Part shown: positions 46,280-57,439 of the stretch, in pieces
Position numbering within the stretch: the stretch's first letter is position 1
How the letters are laid out: every line of letters begins with the position of its first letter
Assembly (NCBI RefSeq): GCF_964204865.1
Contig: NC_135251.1
Coordinates: 24,924,001-24,988,000 of the forward strand
DNA length: 64,000 nt
Reading direction: 5' to 3'
DNA from: Styela clava
Taxonomy: Eukaryota; Chordata; Ascidiacea; Stolidobranchia; Styelidae
The notes under the pieces: model-generated
The model's database searches: none
The model's input: the letters and a program-made list of their open reading frames with translations, nothing else
Told to the model about the DNA's origin: nothing
Made by a program: the position numbers and the translations under genes

Positions 46280-46506
46280 GGTACTCCTGAACCAAGATAG
46301 CGGGCACCGGAACGCAATATGTGTACCAGATTAGGGCCATGCCATATTTTTATTCCAATTTTCTTTATTTTAGTTCTATTCCAAGTTCGGTGACTAGTCA
46401 AGCGACTCTCGTAGTATTTGTGCCTGAAATTATGGCCTAACACTAATCTGGTACGAATACTACGTTCCGGTGTCCGCCATCTTGGTTCACATATTACAGG
46501 AGTACC
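46280..46506. mobile_element. palindromic MITE, GGTACTCC family, near the Reeler-MAM start
   Basis: Left arm GGTACTCCTGAACCAAGATA and right arm (complement) GGTACTCCTGTAATATGTGA then ACCAAGATGGCGGACACCGG are long inverted repeats; the right arm has a 10-base insertion. Length 227 bp. It lies 133-359 bases upstream of the Reeler-MAM start codon, i.e. in the presumed promoter. Related fragments are at 850-916 and 30474-30595. Confidence 0.8.
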
Positions 46507-46966
46507 TACCGAAAATGTATGATTCAAGTATTGTACAGCGAATTGATCGGCCTCGTTTAGTCATATAGTAGGGGCGGTTGGGCGAAATATTCATTCATTC
46601 ATCCAACATTAAAACTAACTACTTATCCATTCAGTAAGAACAACAAAAATATCAATTTTGTTTGAAAATTAACCCCACCTCGTTGCTCAAAAAGAATCCG
46701 CGATAATTCACTTTATACAAGGTAACGTACACCAACCTCTGATTCTAAACATTATATCTGATGCTTTACAGGCTGGAAATTCATTATTGCCAGAGGGCAA
46801 AATACAAAAGCATTACCTAATATTAAAAAATTATAATATATACACATCTACTGTACATTAAGGAATACTTGAACATACTTGATCTGAAATCTGATATTTT
46901 AATAAAGCGCAGAAAAACAGCAACTAGGCATACGAGTCTTGGTAAAACATACCTTTAACAATATAG
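46507..46966. other. upstream region, nothing recognised
   Basis: AT-rich, no gene seen. Confidence 0.35.
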
Positions 46967-49112
46967 TAGTAGGTCGGGGGATAACGGACAGGCGGGGTAA
47001 TGCGAACACCTTTTTTCGATTTGATCCTACAGCGACACCAAAAGAGCTACGGCCGCGGTTTCACAGCTCGTTTGTTACGTTAGGGATGTATGCCGCACAT
47101 TTGTGTTTCAGGCCAATATGGTCTTGTGCATACATCCCGTCTTCAGTATTTATAATTATTTACTCTTTTATATTGCTTTTACGAGACGAATAAACATACA
47201 TAAATACATACAACTAAGCATAGTTTCGCTGAAGCGAATACGTCGCCATTGCCGCAAATCTCGTCAACATGTTTGCGATTTTCGGAAGAGGTCGATTTTG
47301 GAGGGGCGAAAAAGTGGGTATTTACTATCATATTGAGTTTCTACGTCAATTGTGGGACCAAAACACCAAGTATAGGTTAATAAACAATTTGTTTGCCTTT
47401 TTTCTTTATCTCATGAGGTTTTGAGGGCGTTTGCATAGTTCGACTGCGCAGATGATTGCTTGTGGGAGCTCGAAATAAACCTCATGACGCCATGACAATT
47501 AGGGGAGTGATTTTTTATCGTAGGCTCTGTGGTTATGCAACTACAAAATAAAAATTGTTCAGATTTATACACTATCTGAGTGGTGTTCATTTGGGATATA
47601 AGTTGTTTCATTTCAGTCTAACAGTACAAAACAATATGCTTTCTTATTTTTAGTGTCCATTCCACCCCAAAATGGGACACTGTCTCAGATTTTGAATTGT
47701 TGTTCGAGAAATATGTTTCGTAAATGGAAGAGAAGTAGTGAAAGATGTTAATGGATGAAAAAACATGAAAAAAGCAATTGAAATGGTACGAAGCGGAGGA
47801 AAACTCCTGACTGAAGCAAGTACATATTCGGTTCCAAGGGCTGTCATGTTTATCGAACGCTGAAGAAGGCTTCAGGATCACGGAGTCTTGGTTGTTCTTC
47901 TACCTTGGGCCAGAACAAAAAGGATCATTTGCAATATATACTCGAATTTGAAAAGAGACCCTTCCCATTAACGGTTAAAGACATTCACAAAGTTGGCTTA
48001 TGAATTTGCAATGGTGAACAAAATTTCTAATAAATTTTCAGAATCTGTTAAAATGGCAGAAAAAGACTGGTTTCGGGAACGATATGGAAACTTGATAAAT
48101 ATACGAAAACCGCAACCCCTGTCAAACTTTAGTAAACCTCGATTTATTAAAGCCTAGCAACATCACTTCCCAACCACCGCTCACCATTACTATCTCGTCA
48201 AGAAGTAATAATTTTGTTGCATGTGGTTTGCAGCAAGCTGACAATGATTCACCTTGTTGCAGTAAAACTATTCAGCAAACATCAGGTCCCAAGTTTAGGC
48301 AGCAAATCTCTACAGAACAACAGAGTAGTTCACCAGCATCTCCAGAGGATAGTTTATTGGATTCGAGTGACACTTCATTTGAAGAGATTCTGCCCTTTCC
48401 GAAGGCCCCACCTAGACTAAAACCACCTCGTGATCGTGAGAAAGCGATCATAACTTGTATGAGAATACTCACCAGTGAAGGATATAAGAAAGAACTAGCA
48501 GTTCTAGAAAATAAAGAGGACTCTGATATTATATCTAAGAAAAAAAGCAAAAGCAGGGTCCAAGAAAATAAAGGCCAGCAGTTTGAATAAACCTCATGTG
48601 AGCAAGGTCAAAGTAGGAAGAATTATAAACAGGAAAGAATCTGCCAAGGCTGTTTGTTAGAAATAGTGATGTTTGTGGGTTTTGTGAAGGCAGTTTTTAC
48701 GATGATGAGGAGTATACAATGTCAGCAATGCCTCTGATGGTTTCATGACATTTGTGCTGGTGTTTATGAAAGAAACGTTCAAGCTTTCACATGTGAGGAA
48801 AGCCAGTAATAATTTTCATATAAATAACTTCCCTGTTTCATCAGGGTAGTTTCCTTATGTTATTTATGGTAAAGGACATTCAGTTGATCAACTAAAGCTT
48901 TTGTTCAGTTGCAAGTACATGCCTGGATAATTTATAAGTTTTCATGTCTGATGGGGTAATATGAACATCATTGCTCACCCCCACTGTCATGCTCGAGGCT
49001 TTTTATTTATGATTTTTTTAGGCGTTTTATACGCATTCAAATAGTTCAGTAGTGTGTTCAATTAATTTTGTTTAATGTTCGTTTTACCCATCCATGTGTC
49101 CGTTTTACCCGA
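46967..49112 (+). mobile_element. pogo/Tigger-like DNA transposon remnant
   Basis: The left boundary has GGGGGATAACGGACAGGCGG then GGTAATGCGAACAC; the right has TGTTCGTTTTACCC, ATCCATG and TGTCCGTTTTACCC, which is the approximate inverted complement. The coding relic between them is pogo-like. Boundaries are approximate because the termini are diverged. Confidence 0.6.
47690..48812 (+). pseudogene. pogo-type transposase relic with PHD-like tail
   Basis: From about 47766 a frame reads MKKAIEMVRSGGKLLTEAST, a psq-type helix-turn-helix. At about 47936 LEFEKRPFPLTVKDIHKVG and AEKDWFRERYG then NIRKPQPLSNF match the CENP-B-type second DNA-binding domain. The central DDE catalytic region expected next is absent. 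From 48228 to 48590 the tail reads SLLDSSDTSFEEILPFPKAP and KPPRDREKAIITCMRILTS, as in pogo/jerky-like C-termini. At 48660-48812 VCGFCEGSFYDDEE, then QCQQCL-stop-WFHDICAGVYE and FTCEESQ, resemble a C4HC3 PHD finger. Multiple stops and frameshifts show that it is dead. Confidence 0.75.
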
Positions 49113-49206
49113 ATAAATTTTTTGGGAAAAAATGCTCATATCTAACAAAATATAAAGCGGATTGCCGAAATCGACAGTGGGCTGTAGGGCACGTTCAAAT
49201 TGGTTA

Positions 49207-50799
49207 TTTATATCGACTTCGCACCCGGTAGCCGTATAAGATTAGGCATTTATTCTGGTTCTATATAAAGAAACGATGATTTGGTTAGGCTTTTACTGTA
49301 GAAAGACTCAATCTAGGTCCATGTGAAAATGTACACCTGTGCGATCCATATATATGTAGGTTTTCTCACAAATGACTCAATTCGTTTTATAAAATCGTGA
49401 AGATGGTCGTAAACACTCACTTCCTTCAATAGCCTGCATTGGACCAGTTTGAGGGGACGGACTTGGTCCCGATTGTCTTGTCCATCTCAATGCCGCTGTT
49501 GGTTCATTCCACCATCCCCCAAAATCTGTTTCAAACCCAGTATCTGTTAATCTAAAAATAAATTAAAAATATAAATATTTTTTCTCGGAAACAAATTTTG
49601 TTCCTAAATATGATTTTTTTTATTAATATTGCATGATCAATAAATTGTTTGTGATTGAATAGGCTTTTACTCGTATTAAAGCTAGGGAGAGAAAATCCGA
49701 TAAGACGGAACTGGTCTGCACAGTCCAGGTATAGTTTATTTACCGATGTATTAGGTCTTATAATTCTGCTTAATATTTAGATATCTCCCAATTTATCTCA
49801 CTGTCACGACATAGTCTTTCGCTCTTTTCTAAAGTCGCAGTGGTCTCTTATGACACGAACAATCAAATAATTATATATATATCAAAATATTCTTTATATG
49901 AAAATAATTCCTACTGCTTGTAGGAATCTTAGTGGGATTGTTGGTGCATGCATCTCCTGAATACATTTCCGGCATCGCATGTGGGTCGTTTGTGTCTTGA
50001 ATACATTCCAGACGCGTTACCATTTTAGGCGAGTATTCGTTGTCGTTTTTAATCACTCGAACCCTGCAAAAGCATTAAAAACATAATATATATCAACAGC
50101 ACGTTTGCTTAGAATATAGAGTAATGATAATAGAAAATACGTTCGTTTTTTTTCAAGATCACATAGCATCTACCGATAACTATGGTAAAAGTTAATAAAA
50201 CGATCATTATATAAAATTTCTTTTGGCTAGAGACCCAACTATTCATGAGATGTATTATTAAAATACAGTTATGGTATCTTAAATTATTACCGTATATGTA
50301 TGTGTTCAATTGCAGTATGTAAAAACAAAGACTATGAAATATTCCTTACGTAGGTATATAAAACGATGCAGAAAAATCACATTCACTGGGTGCAGTCCAC
50401 ACAAAAACATCATCTTCGACTCTCTTTTCCCAGTCATTTGCTTCCACGACAGCAGTGTTCTTTACTCCTCCGCATGAAATCCGACTGTACTTATTAACAT
50501 GGAATTCGCCCCATTCACCAACTGACTTCCCGCCGTTTTTTACCTGCAACAATCAAAAAAGTTCCCAACAACTGGTAGATTACACGTGACGAACAGTAAA
50601 GGTTTTTCGTTTTGAATATTAACACGCGTTAGATAAAAGAGAGGAAGGCACAAAATATGCATAGATTTATAAATAAAAGAGGCTCTCTGTGTATGGCTGG
50701 TATGCCATGATAAACCTTTGGGGTGTCATCAGAGGCACCAATACAATTTCATAAGTAATAAAATAATTAAACAGATTCGGGGTCAATTTCATCAGTACC
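49207..50799 (-). pseudogene. second copy of Reeler-MAM exons 3-5
   Basis: A 1.59 kb block nearly identical to 42078-43665, same orientation. The exon equivalents are 50543-50350, 50063-49915 and 49543-49421, with the same lengths (194, 149 and 123) as in the gene and all GT/AG sites kept. Protein changes are few: for example SQCDFSAQF becomes SECDFSASF, and NHTKIP becomes NPTKIP. No counterparts of exons 1, 2, 6 or 7 were found around it. It is either a very young partial duplicate or part of a longer paralogue missed here. Its ends abut transposon material on both sides. Confidence 0.85.
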
Positions 50800-50890
50800 C
50801 AGGGGCGGATTGAGCCTCTTTGGTGCCCTAAGCACTGAAGACTTTGGTGCCCCCTCATGTGTAATTTAATTATAAAAACAATAAACCACA
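50800..50890. repeat. hAT-like left end abutting the exon duplication
   Basis: CAGGGGCGGATTGAGCCTC begins exactly where similarity to the Reeler-MAM intron stops. It has the form of a hAT terminus; the partner end is not identified. Confidence 0.5.
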
Positions 50891-51169
50891 TAAGTGTATT
50901 ATCCATTAAAAATAATCAAAACCAACAGTAAATAAAACAACCTTTACGAACCTTTTCAGGTTTTTTAACTGTTATATATAGCCGATATATATATTGGCCG
51001 TTTACTGCCGATATTATATATATGCAAACACGCAATATCGGTTGAGCTCTAATCCTGAGGGAGTGTGACAATAAAGATTCATGCTTCCAGTCTCAACGTG
51101 AATCGAAATGCCAAAGGATACAAGTCACAACTGTAGTTTGAAATTTTACCGGTACCTAGTAGTCTACCT

Positions 51170-51989
51170 CAGAGTGGTTCAAAGTTGCTAGGTTGAAGGA
51201 CCGCAAAAACTTTTGACGAGGTCTCGCGGTCCGCAAGTCGGAGAAAACCCAAAAGTGATCAAAATATCGCGAGTTTACTTACTTTAAATTTATTAAACAA
51301 CGAGATCTTCTAATCAGACTATTATTAGGTTGCATGGTTGGCGTTCGTTTAAAGAAGATATATAAAATATTTATTAAACAACGAGATCTTCTAATCAGAC
51401 TATTATTAGGTTGCATGGTTGGCGTTCGTTTAAAGAAGATATATAAAGCCTCCAGATATTTTAAAGTTAATTTCCGAGAATTACCGTTGTATTTTGCGCA
51501 TCTCGCGTTTAATGTCGCTTCAAATTATATTCTTTCGTGACAGATATTACTTGAAATCAAACCAGACACTGCGTGATGGGCAAGGAAGTACATTTCCGCC
51601 GTGTTCTCTCATGTCACCTTTCTTACGACACTCATTTTATTACGAATTGTTATATTGAGTAATTTAGAAACTTGCAGCGTGAGCAAGCTTAGTGACATCG
51701 TCAAATACCAACCAAGTCAGTCTAAGTTTGTTTTCTGGACCTAGCTAAAAAACTGGATTACGCGGTGTTAAGTCGGCTCTGCGTTTCGTCACTACTGTCA
51801 CATGGCCGATGCTTGTAAACAGAGGAGTGTTTTGGCACAAAGGGTTCAAAAAAGGGTTTGAATTTCGGGATCCCAACCCCAGTTGGAATATCTAAAAAAA
51901 AACGTTACTTCATTACACACAAATATACGCTAAAATTGTTCTGTGAGCCGCATGAAATGTATCAGCATGACAGAGTTTGGACCACCCTG
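51170..51989. mobile_element. non-autonomous hAT element, 0.8 kb
   Basis: Ends CAGAGTGGTTCAAAG and (complement) CAGGGTGGTCCAAAC, with GACCGC-rich sub-terminal sequence. The exact 8 bp duplication GTCTACCT lies at 51162-51169 and 51990-51997. An 81 bp tandem duplication lies inside. Confidence 0.9.
51288..51449. repeat. 81 bp tandem duplication inside the hAT element
   Basis: TTTATTAAACAACGAGATCT and the sequence after it through AAAGAAGATATATAAA repeat once with a period of 81 bases and no obvious change. Confidence 0.9.
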
Positions 51990-52275
51990 GTCTACCTTAT
52001 CAAAAAACTCCCGACTTTGCTGACCAATATATCGTTGAAATGTTTGCGGAATCGCCACATGGTGGCAAATTCTGATGACGTCATAGCTCAAAATAAATAC
52101 GAATCTCATAAAGCTCACAGAAATATTTGAAACTAATAAAAGTAATAGCTTTCTAGAAAAAAATTCCATCTTTAACTACTGAAAATTTCAAAGCAATTGG
52201 TCCAGTAATCAAAACGAAACGCGACTTTTTAAAAACGTGTCAAAGAACAAGAACAGGAACAATAAGAACAACGAC

Positions 52276-52806
52276 TATATTGCGGAAACTGGCTGTAATC
52301 CAATCACAATGTTTGGTTGCATTAAAAAGTACTCCTATTATAGCGTTACAATCCCAGTGTAGCGAAATGCCTTTACATATTATACATTATAGAAAATGTC
52401 TACATTACAAATGCAGAATGATTCCTCGTGACAGCGAAATTACAGCACAATTATTCAAACAGTCGTGGGAAGAATATTTTCCTTACAAACCGTCATTTGC
52501 AACGTTTATTATGAAAACAACCAACAGCTTTTTTACCAACTTCTTTGTTGCAAAAGATGTCAATTTCAAGATTCCTCCCTGGGTAATAAAGCCACCGCAA
52601 ATTAATACAACGTTAACGATTTATGGTACAACATGTTCACCAACAATACTTCAAACGTCATTTCTTGACCATATACACGAAAAACTATCGAGACTATGTA
52701 CAAGTATTTACTGACGGTTCGAAAAATCCATTTGGCGTAGGTGCTGCATATTATGTGCCTCAAGCGACAGTAGAGCAAAAACTGAAATTACATCATAAAA
52801 ACTATT
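52276..52806 (+). pseudogene. LINE fragment: C-terminal RT region and RNase H start
   Basis: The first frame (52280-52714) reads LAVIQSQCLVALKSTPIIAL, the typical post-RT segment of I/Jockey-group LINEs. After a frameshift near 52690, a second frame reads YVQVFTDGSKNPFGVGAAYY, the start of an RNase H domain with the first catalytic D in FTDGSK. The RNase H domain then breaks off at 52806. LINEs with RNase H belong to the I/R1/LOA groups, so this is a different lineage from the two other LINEs in the window. Confidence 0.7.
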
Positions 52807-52814
52807 AATATTCC

Positions 52815-53005
52815 GGGGCGAAAAAAGTTTGGGACGCGCTAGCTTAGGGTAGGGATAGTGGGAGTAAGCCGCCAGCAATCCTCTGGTACTAAATTATCCC
52901 CTACTGGATTTGAACCTGCGAATCTAAGCGGGGTAATCTTAGGTTAGAAATCAAGCGTAGTCCTAAGGCTTAGCACGATGCGCCACTCAACGCGAACGTA
53001 GTCAA
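52815..53005 (-). repeat. tRNA-derived SINE, second subfamily
   Basis: On the minus strand: GAGTGGCGCATCGTGCTAAG (A-box region of a tRNA with a long variable arm), then the B box GGTTCAAATCC about 65 bases later, then GGGGATAATTTAGTACC, GAGGATTGCTGG and TTACTCCC. The post-B-box part resembles the SINE at 18541 (GGGGATAGGTATGTGCG, GATGATTGCAG, CTACTCCC), so the two share an ancestor. It starts at the break of the LINE fragment. Confidence 0.7.
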
Positions 53006-53517
53006 CTGCAGTGCACTGGCTGACATAGATACTAAACACATTGAATACGTCTATACGCTGAATGACGAAATCTCAGGATTGTTCTTTATGGCGTACATAC
53101 CTGTATCATGATCGCTTTTTACCAAGAGGTCTACTGTAGAGACAGACTCAAATTGCTTCATACAGAACTATAGAGTCTCCGCGAACTATTCGTTTACTCA
53201 AAATGACATTAATAAAATTTAAGAAGAAGCAAATACATCCGAGTTATTGAATAGCGTATTTTCAAATCACTCATTAATATTAATCTGTAAGTAACAATTT
53301 GTTTTTGTTACGTTCTTATTGTGGGGCTCCGTAAATAGCAGTCTACCTCTTCACGAGCTTTATAACACCAAATATGTGAATCAGTCGTTGTCGTCGGTAT
53401 GCACTTGTCTTGAGCAGTCAATTATCGTATTTACTTTACATAGAACCGTGGTTAATGCTGTTGCTGATGTTATGTCTATGCCGTTTGGTTTGGGCGGAGA
53501 AATTACCTTTACTGTAG
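53006..53517. other. intergenic, nothing recognised
   Basis: No domain-bearing frame. Confidence 0.35.
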
Positions 53518-53774
53518 GCCAGGACCGCACCTAATTATTTATTTTGGATCATTAGCCCCAGTTTTTGAATTCCTATTATACAATGACTTTCATAGTTTTG
53601 AATACGAAAAGAACTATAACACCATAATAAACAATTTTAATTTGCTACTAACCATTAGTCGGTCGAGGAAGTGCCCGTTTAAGAAGGCCAAAATGTCATT
53701 TCTGGAAAGACCGGACCCAAATAATTTTGAAGTTTTGTTTGCGAACCTTCGATAAAAATAGTTGAGTAGCCCTG
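53518..53774. repeat. truncated copy of the 27566-27891 hAT MITE
   Basis: Matches the larger right part of that MITE, including ATTTATTTTGGATCATTAGCC, CATTAGTCGGTCGAGGAA and the end TAGTTGAGTAGCCCTG. The left terminus is missing. Confidence 0.8.
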
Positions 53775-54097
53775 CAGTAGGCATCGAAACAACGATCCAT
53801 TGTGACTCCATTTTTAAGGACATCGCCATCACGTTATTGTATGAAAACATTCTTGACTGCGAAAGTCAATGAGCTAAGATTTGTACGTCAATTTAGAGAA
53901 TGCATTGATATAACGCTAAACACGCCGTTATTCTTTCATGGAGTGGAGGGAAGGTTACATTTTTGATGACATCCACGTGCGCGTTTACTCGAAAAAGAAA
54001 ACAGACAAATATAATGGAAATGCTGGATTCTTTGTACTAAGCTCCCGTCACTGATTTAAAAATGTGAGATCTGAGATAAACGGTTCCATTACATTTA

Positions 54098-54258
54098 AAC
54101 CCGTGTACATTTGAACCCACGTACATTTGAACCACGTACGTCTGAACCCACGACAATTGCACCTGCGTACTATTGCACTTATGGAAATTTATTTGTTTTA
54201 CGGATATTTGTACATGGTTCAAATGTACGTGGGTTCAAATATACGTGGGTTCAAATGT
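54098..54258. repeat. palindromic repeat with short tandem subunits
   Basis: The left side carries three or more units of CCCACGTACATTTGAA and the right side the complement units ACGTGGGTTCAAATGT. The two sides could form a long stem with a loop of about 60 bases. It resembles a MITE whose arms are made of 16-17 bp tandem units. Confidence 0.7.
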
Positions 54259-54574
54259 ACGGTCACCGAGATAAACACCCCCGAAAATACTATGAACTAG
54301 GTATTATGCGATTAGAAAATGTATGAAGCAAATCCCAACCGTCATCTTCATTCTGCAACTTTGAGATCACGCGTTAGAAGCGTGATCGGATCGTAACGGC
54401 AACCTGGAGTAATTAAAGTAATCAGTTGAAAATATTTGATTACAACAATCAGTTAGCTTTTTTCGTCAAATATTTGTGCGCGGGAAGCCACAAGCGACAT
54501 CGCAGTCACAAATGTTCGTCGTAGGATAAGGTTTGATTTTGTGTAGAATGTATGGACAAGCTGACTGTTGGGTT

Positions 54575-55431
54575 ATGACAGCGAGTTCGAAACAATATTC
54601 AGGTGAGCTAAATGTTCTTTAAACCTATTGTTTTCATTTTTCTATTGTATAAATGGTAAATTAGAGGTTTTCGGGCCTATACGAATTGGAATTATTAACC
54701 AAATACAGAAGTCTAGATTGGTGGGTGATTCTCTTTTGTATCGAACGGGTTCCATTGTTTCCTCAAAACTGGTTGAACCTCAAAGCTATATGACAATACA
54801 TAGACTTATCATATTAAGAAATTTAAACGTAATATACTGATCTACGTCACTACGTAAGCTGCATTCAACAGGACAAGATTTACATGAATGTAATGCATAA
54901 CTTTCAAAACTTTCGCAAATGTAGCGCAAAATCAATGGTTTATTAGAGATTCGCCGTAGCCTTTTCCCTTTCATATTTTATTGTGTATAGGGTGCTCCCA
55001 GAGTATTCGTACCAAGATGGCGCACAACCTGAACACAGTATGTGTACCTATTTAGGGTTCAGGTTGTGCACCATCTTGGTACGAATATTACCGGATCGCC
55101 TTGTATAGATTGGATCTTTGTACAAAGACCCTATCAACGTTCAAAATAAGAGAATTAATAATTATCCAGTTTAAGTTAGCAATGCAGATTGCGCTGGGAA
55201 TTCAATTTTTAAATCATTCCTAACCTCAAATGGATAATTAATAATATGTCATTTTAAAACGTGGCGGGAGCGTTGCAGAAGATCCGATAGATTCAGTCCC
55301 GCTGTTCATTGAATATGCTAGCTACAGTTCTGCGACAGTTTATTTATCAATATTTTAACTTTTTTTCAGATGCAAAACTATTACAGGTTGTAGATTCAAA
55401 GACACAAAGCAACGAACGAGGAATTTTACAA
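54575..55431 (+). CDS. possible two-exon gene start, unrecognised
   Basis: An ATG at 54575 opens 9 codons (MTASSKQYS) ending at a strong donor (CAG|GTGAGC after 54602). A pyrimidine-rich acceptor at 55369 leads into 55370-55431, which continues in phase as AKLLQVVDSKTQSNERGILQ and ends at GTAAAT. It would be consistent with a phase-0 join to the exon-like segment at 62636-62758. No family is recognised; this rests on splice signals alone. Confidence 0.2.
54990..55103. mobile_element. nearly perfect palindromic MITE, 114 bp
   Basis: ATTCGTACCAAGATGGCGCA (55005 on) through CCTGAAC at 55034 and its complement at 55057-55086 differ at one position over 30 bases, with a 22-base loop. Outer arms GGTGCTCC and GGATCGCC extend the similarity. 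The core CCAAGATGGCG is shared with the GGTACTCC MITE family. Confidence 0.8.
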
Positions 55432-57439
55432 GTAAATATCATTTAAACATTTTATTTGACTTTCGACGCCTATTTTATTCCTGTATACCACTGTTTTCGT
55501 TTAGAATGCTAAACAATTACCGGTAGATGCAAGCGCACCGCGTCTCGGGTCTTGCGATCAAAGTCGGCATTGCCACTTATTTGATCGTGTGTTTTCCTTG
55601 AAATTGTAAGATTTATATTTTCACAAGTTTTAATAATTGTCTTTCGAATCAAAATTCCAAAAAAGTACAACCCACGTTCACGTTTGAAGGGCTAAATAGT
55701 TCGATGCAAGCCAACATTGTTACGCTGTATATTTGATCCTGTGCATTCTATCGAAATTTAAGATTTAGATTCTGTACATGTTTTAATAATTGTGTTTTAA
55801 AGCAGAAGTCCGAAATAGTACTATTAATATAGTACCTTGTATCAAACTGGTGTACCCTTTGCGCCTCCTAAAATTCGTTGCTCGCTTCTCTGCTGAATAG
55901 CGATCCCCAGTTTGCGATCCCCACCGTGAACAATGTGATAATTTTACAAGTTACTGATCAGAGGTAATTAGTCATATGCTCCATGAAACAGTTATAAAAG
56001 TTCATTGGGTGTTTTACTTTTATTGTAATATTTGCAACTCGTGCAGTTTGAAAACTACACCTGGTATGTTATAAAATATGGAGCTGTATTTATGAAATTG
56101 AATGATTACATATACCTGTAACTGTAAGGTCGATGAAAAGCAATTTCTATGGTAATCTATAATATTTGAAATTTAATGGCAATCGCTGAATAAATTTTAT
56201 TCGTCTAAATTTTCTTAGTTTTGTGTATTTAACAAAAAATCGGAGAAAAGTTTGGCTTTTATGAAATCTAATGTCGAAATTTACCCGTTACGTATTTTAT
56301 TGAAACTAACGTCTATTTTTTGCTTTGCAGTGTCTCTGTCAAATAACATTTGTCTGAATTAACTACCTAATGACATAGTTGGCTCAACGAAATTTAGTTT
56401 AACTCAAATTTAGAATTGGCTTGCACAAAATCATGACATATATATTGATTTTCAGCTTTTTAAAACACTGCTTGAAAGTTGACAGAACAATTTATCATTG
56501 TAGCAAAAGAAATTCGTCAAGTACCAGATTTTCATCACTGAGTGAGATGGAGGCCTATCAAGTCTGAAGAGCAAGTATGTAACCAAATCATTTGCAAGCT
56601 TCTCAATTTAGATGTCTATAGTATAGATAAATGATATATTGTATTTTTTCGGGAAATCTACGTACAAATATTACTTTCAATATATTGAGTATAAGTTTTG
56701 GTTTGTGTGTCAAATGAAATTTTCCAAAAATTACAATCTCAAAATTTTATCATAACATGATTCGCACAACTACCGTTTTATTCTGGCTGCTGAGTCGATC
56801 CAGTGAATAAGGCTAGGGCCATGTTTTAGAAATAAAAATTAAGCTTTTTTTCGTTCCCGCCCAATAGTCGAGGTACAAGAATGCATTAAATTGATCTTAT
56901 TTTTGTCAGTTTGAGCACCAATGCGCGCTCATAGTTGTTTATGACAAAATCTGTTAAACCAAACCATGCTCATTTCGTAGAATCGAAGAATTAAATATTC
57001 TGTCCTACGAATTAACTGTAGCAATATCCGGTGAATAATGGCATAGTCAGTACAGCGTAGGGGCTAACTGCTGTGTTGTCCCATCTGCTGTCGTTTCGTT
57101 TAATCGTTCAAACCGAAAGGCCAATTACTATCTTGTAATGTCAGTCTATTTAAAGGTTATTAGGCCAGCATAAATAAAAGGCGTTTCACCGCAATAGGGT
57201 GTCACGTTGTGATTACGACAAACAGTGAAATTTTTTCATATTGATACTTTTAGTTCAGCACGTGTATATCTGCAGAGATACTGTAAGAATTTGAACTATG
57301 CCTCGTTAAGTGTAATTCGGTCAAAACACAACCCCAACAAAAACCATGCGAATATTAAAACTTATTGTTTAACTTGTTGATATCATAGGGTGCCTATATA
57401 TACTAATATGTCTGACATAATAAATACGATAATTTGACA
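55104..57439. other. mostly unassigned region with a local diverged duplication
   Basis: Outside the exon-like pieces noted separately, 55590-55800 contains two related blocks (GAAATTGTAAGATTTATATT and GAAATTTAAGATTTAGATTC, each followed by GTTTTAATAATTGT), a tandem duplication with a period of about 155 bases. No gene is recognised. Confidence 0.4.
56456..56574 (+). pseudogene. exon-like segment, copy 1 (probably dead)
   Basis: Flanked by TTTTCAG and GTATGT, it is similar to 62636-62758 over its whole length and into the preceding intron-like sequence. It differs by a net loss of 4 bases. In the frame open in copy 2 it meets a TGA after 8 codons. In the +1 frame both copies give similar, conservatively changed peptides for the first 36 or so codons (FLKHCLKVDRTIYH against FLKLFLKAEKTVYH). 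Confidence 0.3.

Noticed and set aside
52815..53005. A functional tRNA gene on the minus strand
   Set aside because: A and B boxes are recognisable, but a closed acceptor stem is not, and the sequence continues into a SINE body shared with other copies.
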